64,000 nt of DNA, taken from assembly GCF_964204645.1 (NCBI RefSeq), contig NC_134027.1, positions 3,212,485 through 3,276,484 of the forward strand, given 5' to 3'. The translations under genes and the position numbers were made by a program. Below are positions 59,014 to 64,000 of this stretch, piece by piece. Source of the stretch: Tubulanus polymorphus (taxonomy: Eukaryota; Nemertea; Palaeonemertea; Tubulaniformes; Tubulanidae). The notes beneath the pieces are model-generated. The model did not search any database. It saw only the letters and a list, made by a program, of their open reading frames with translations, and was not told the DNA's origin. The first letter of the stretch is position 1. Every line of letters starts with the position of its first letter.

Positions 59014-62000
59014 TATCTGAAGAGGACTATTTAGGATTTAGTCGAAAAATCAAGCATTATAGATTTCAAGGAAACCTTTCGGACTGTTTCTCTCTTGTAT
59101 TGTGGGATTCTATTCTATATCATTGCTACAACACGGATGTTTCATCAAGATTATCATGATATTTTTTTACACAAAAATTCTTTATTTCAACCATCAAACT
59201 TTTACAAAACATACGGTTATCACACCACGCGCTGTAATCAGTATTATGGGTGTGATTTATAAAGAAGAAAGTTATACATAGATAATATGACGGGTAAATT
59301 TCATTAAAAAAAAAAGGTAAATACAGAGTAGAGAGCGATAAAGAAAAAGTACCTGGTACAGTCATTGTCTTCTAATTTCCGTTACAACGATCATAATTTT
59401 CAGCAATGAATTTTCTCATGATGTTATAACAAAATCTAATTGAATACCAGAGGAAACATGAGTGAAATAGATTAAATAATTAAATGCGGTACAACTGCGA
59501 GTTAATTATGAATGATAGATATATACTGATGTATTTCGATGGCCTTGATTTGTTGCTAATCAGTCAGAGTCTTTACGAAACCTTTGTTTCTGCAACTTGA
59601 CAAGTAACTGAACAGCGCAAAATACCGGCAAATTGAGACATCTGATATATTAATCCCCTGTCAAATATCGTGACATTACAAGACAGATAGGCCGATACGT
59701 TGATTACGGTTAGTGGTCAAGCAAACAAACTATCATAGCAGAACTCGGGCAAAAATGATAAATGATTCATTCTATTGCCAAAAGACAAGAGTAAACATCG
59801 TGTTTTATGTATACGCGTTATATACGCACAGAAAAATAATGTCCGTCCGATGAATTTTCTTTTGTACGATTGTGATTTTTTCAAGGTACTGTGGACCTGG
59901 ACTACGTGCGTATACTGGAGGTTTCATTTTTTTGCTTCTATTCTTGCTGTCGTCCGTGGCCTCAATTGTGTTAGATTATTCATAACTACCATAAAAACTG
60001 GGTATCATAACATTATAATATACAAAATCATTTTCATATTAAGTTACTATTATAAGTAATTATCATCTGAATAACCGCGCCCTGCGTGACGACAGTGAAG
60101 TCGTGTCAGATATCACTGATAGAAACCACTAAACGACGACTGTGGCAGTAACAACTTCAAAGAGAGAGAGACATCACGCGTGTTTAACACTCGGGTAAAA
60201 TTAACAGGAACATGTGAAGAATTTCATCCTGCAGAATCTCGCTTCGGAAGACGCTGCTTTTATCTGAACGCTAGCTCGTAACTCATTCTAAAAGTAATCA
60301 CGAAGCACGGGTGATTCGAATCTACGTTATTTTCGAATATCACAGGGACAAACCACTTAATAATTTGATGGCTATCTAAAGTAACCAATATTTATTGAAC
60401 ATTTTCTCGCACGCTGTTCGTGTATCGGGGCACTAGAAAAGGTTATTCCTTGAAAAAATGCTATCGCACGCTACCTCACATGCTACCTCACGATAAGAGG
60501 TATTCACGGGATATGCCCATCTCAGCAATTTCGCGGTGCTTTGAATTAATATTCGAGGGGCTGGCTACTTTTGGGTGGGTTATCATTTTTAAAGGTATTT
60601 TAAACCCACCGAGATTCAATGCCTGACGTGTAGTTAAGTTAATTGATTTACAAGACTTTCAGACAGTTTTGACTTCCTCTTGGCGTAACTTTAATTACTC
60701 GTTATTGTAACGCTACATTTGGCCGTGACATTATTCCACTAGTGTTGGCGGTCGTGGAGCTCTAATTGGTCTAATCTCGCGGCTACAAAATGTCCTTGAA
60801 AAGGAATTTTGAACGAAAAGACTAATTTTACTTGGAAATGTTTGTCGGCTTGATTCGGGTCGACATGCTAGATCGCCCCATCCTACCAATGACAACGTCT
60901 AGCACTGCAGTAGGTTCAGTCCGAAGGCCAAAAACTTTTCTTAATCAAAGGGAGTGAAACTTAATTTCATCATTGGCAATTTATAGTCGAATGGACCATT
61001 AAACACTTAACGATGTCAGTAAAACGGGTAGTCAACCGACCGTTCCGAAGTAAACGACGAGGCATCCCACGGTTTAACCTCCTCAGATTTACATGATCGC
61101 CTAAAACGTAATAACCGAATTTGGGAAATGAAGTCAAATAAAACGAGAGAAGATTTAATGCAATTCTGTAAACATTAGCTTCACGATGGTAAATCAAGTC
61201 AGCGATAGCTACACAGTAATTATTGTTTAATCAGGGAGTCTTGGTTTAACACAATGTCATAGCAGATGTCGTTCTCAAATTTGAGGCATTGCCTCCCCCA
61301 AGAAGATGTCAGAACAAATACATATATTTCGAATTATTTCTAATTATCATATCACAAAATTGCTCATGTAAAAACTTATGCTTACAAATGTATGCTAAAT
61401 CATCAAATTGAAGTGTCACATTTAAATCTAGACATTTTTTTTATTTTTATTGAAACCACGACGTTTCGGTTGCGTTTCAGTTTCAGTTTCAGTTCATACA
61501 TCGACAAAAATGATCGTCGAACGCATCAAATATGAATTTGAATCGACAATCCTCAAAATAAGCAATGATAAATTTGTTCCGGTGATTGTCTCTCTCAAAA
61601 TCGTTACCTGGAATGTACGGTATCGACGAATTTAAACATTTTACTGCTCCTTAAATCGTCATATCGTAAACTGGAATTACAGCCTGGGTTTTAATGGCAC
61701 GTTGTTAGTGATCGTTCTAAAACTCCCTGAGGAGGGTTTCACAACATGGCTGATGCAGTAACCCGATTTCAAATCATATCTCGTTGATGAAATACACGAT
61801 TGCTGGCAACATATTGCCCCCGTACATTGATTATTGCCAACTATTTCGTCCAAAGTATGCAGTGCACAACGTCCACGAAGATGACGTTTTTTCCTATTTT
61901 GTAATGACGCAATCATGCTTTTATCCGCATCCGAGCTTGAAATGGGTGGTTATTTCGCTCTCTATGGTCATCAACTGCTACAGCAGTGTCAATGTCAGAG

Positions 62001-64000
62001 GTTCATTTAAGTTCGGCACAGCGTGGAGGAATTGTAACACTATACCATAATTCATCATAAACACGTCACCTTAGCGTCTGCTGCGCTCGTAAATCAAATT
62101 TAAGCTGTTTGTATATGTCATATGTGAATAAATTTAATTACCTGAGAAATATCATTAGAATTTTTTTATTTTGTAGTTATATGATGGACTTTGTTTCTCC
62201 AGTATCGATCAACATGGCATACCGTAACTCCTCTACACTGTATACGTCTTTTAACAACGATGGGAAAATTTTCCCTGCTGTTGACAAGAACAAATTACGA
62301 CGGGCCGGACTGCCCAGTTGGTAGTCATTATGACCAATGTCACTGACATTGCGAGGGAACTAAAATCATCCATTCCAATTGATATAAGAGATATATAACA
62401 TCTCGACCTGCAATTTCCAGAAAATACGCTACCATGGGGACAGTATATTCCGGTTACAAGACAACATCTTAGTGAAAAACGCTGAGAGTAAAACCTAACC
62501 TTTCCAGTATCCAGACGTGACCGACAAATAGTTCGTTCGACAGGAAAACGAAATAAGCCCCGAGAAGAAGCTGAAAATAGATTGCCTGACGTCAACAAGA
62601 ACAAAGACTAGATTGTAGATCAGCTAGCCATTTAGAGTTCAAATTATCCGTGATTTGCCAGTAGACTATAGTAGATTGGAAACAATTTACGCGAATGTCT
62701 TTTTTCTACTCGGTGCCGATTTATCGTTTTGAATATTTTTTTTGAAATAGAATTGTGATTTTCGAATGAAATTGTTTTTCTCAGAAATACGAGGATTAAG
62801 GGAACGACTTATGCGTTGTGACGGTTGGTTTATGCTCAGACGCGCATTTATGAAAATTACAATGCATCGTCACGAACGCTTGTGCTTCGAGATTAATTTG
62901 TAAAAGGTTGAACGCGAATAATAATAAAATCTTAAGCAACATCCTCGTCAAAACTTTCTCCAAGAGGGGTTAGCGTGTCGTTCCTGGCGTTTGATATGTT
63001 TCCATAGAAACTGCAATAACAAGAATGTGTTTCTCATTGCTCGGCCATGTTCTCGGATTATTAGCTGGAAACGGTAAAATGCTGACATGACACCGCCTAT
63101 AAGAAACATTATTGAAGTTCCACATGAGCCCCCCATCGTTAAGTACAGCTATTAATACTAATAACAATTTCCGCCCGAAAGTGTTTTGGAATGATCAGGC
63201 AGATTTTCTACCAAAATTGTTCTAGAAAAGAGCGTAATTTGCACAGGTGTAGATTTTTTCGAGATTTCTTGCTGCCGCCCGTGGTGGGAGTGACTAATGA
63301 TAAAACGTAAAAACAAAAACGATATAAGCCGTCGTTCCCGAATACGTAGTTTTTTTTGCTAATGTGCCTGCCGAAACCGATCGCAGAATACCAGCGACGA
63401 TAATTTAGGTTCCAGTAAAAAGATGACGGGTGTTTGGTCAGGCGCAGAATATCTATAAATCCATATAAACGTGAACGTTACGGGGCCACGTTTTAGGCTG
63501 ATTTCTAGTCCAATACATTTTCTATATGCTATCTCTGTATTTAATTCGAGATAAATGGTACTTTAAAAGTTGTCTAGCAAACGCTTCTTGCATGCTCTCA
63601 ATAGCGTGAAAGTAATCCTTGGCAATCTTCAAATGGATGAGTTAGGTTACTGAGAGAAGTGATACCGTTCGTGTTTATGTTTATTGGTTAATGCATCAAC
63701 AATTCAGTGATTGCTATTTGATATATAAGGAGTGCGCTATATTCCCATATTCAGCCAGATATTTACCTAGCCAAAACTTATTCGGTTTATAGTCTGATTA
63801 TCGTTCTCAAAAACGTGTTTTTGAGTTTTGGTTAACCATCGTGTAACGACGAAGAACTGGCCGTAATGTGTATGATTAAAGTTATTTGTTCGTGGAAGTA
63901 AATTGGAAACGTTGTACATCTCTGAAACGGAATCTTCCAACGCTCGGATGTCATTGGAAGTATAATATCTTTAACCTATAATCATTAGTGCCTGGTGGTC

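Larger units (their letters stand above)
42201..64000. other. 22-kb region without strong ORFs (probable long 5' introns)
   Basis: Apart from the minus-strand mini-exons listed separately, I see no coding stretch with recognisable domains on either strand. Open frames of 60-110 codons occur at the rate expected for A+T-rich sequence. The simplest reading is long introns or alternative-promoter territory of the receptor gene, with unique noncoding sequence between. Repeats found here are short: two 35-bp direct repeats near 44.5 kb, a TTTA run, a T10/G12 tract and a T-loop-like inverted repeat. Confidence 0.45.

Overview
This is eukaryotic nuclear DNA from an invertebrate animal, most likely a lophotrochozoan (mollusc, annelid, brachiopod or relative). 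The case rests on A+T-rich sequence, short GT-AG introns, metazoan gene families (UHMK1, FGD, BTB zinc finger, SNX20/21, UNG, NPRL2) and a divergent class A receptor of the kind expanded in that group. I cannot name the species. I built the exon models by hand from open frames, splice signals and phase continuity. Coordinates of multi-exon genes are the span from start to stop codon; the exons are listed in the evidence.

Region 1 (about 1-30 kb) is gene-dense and holds three head-to-head pairs. UHMK1 (minus, 1075-3750) faces an FGD-type Rho-GEF (plus, 4439-12510) across a promoter with five CCAAT boxes and an NRF1-like site. A nine-finger BTB zinc-finger factor (minus, 16565-18571) faces a sorting nexin of the SNX20/21 type (plus, 19715-21073). 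Uracil-DNA glycosylase with a PCNA-binding motif (minus, 21940-23641) faces the GATOR1 subunit NPRL2 (plus, 24436-29704). A small secreted proline-rich peptide gene lies at 15862-16065. These genes serve RNA/kinase signalling, Cdc42-type GTPase and phosphoinositide signalling, transcription, endosomal sorting, base-excision repair and amino-acid sensing to mTORC1. They look like neighbours rather than a pathway.

Region 2 (30-40 kb) is gene-poor. It has a three-exon gene for a novel secreted protein with a cysteine-rich tail (34669-36304), an orphan cysteine-rich exon, and a foldback-like element (37447-38842). In that element inverted arrays of a hairpin-forming 43-bp repeat flank a minisatellite of about 15 copies of a 50-bp unit.

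Region 3 (40-64 kb) has one clear gene: a divergent 7-transmembrane receptor read on the minus strand (40721-41901). The next 22 kb has no strong ORF, but at least four minus-strand ATG-to-donor mini-exons there all end in phase 1. That is exactly the phase accepted by the receptor exon, whose frame stays open upstream of its own ATG. I infer a receptor gene with several alternative first exons that swap the extracellular N-terminus.

Mobile DNA includes a 625-bp Mutator-like MITE with 9-bp target duplications, two short pogo/Tc1-like MITEs with TA duplications, an inverted-repeat element with a decayed reverse-transcriptase tail, and two loci of inverted tRNA T-loop-like repeats.
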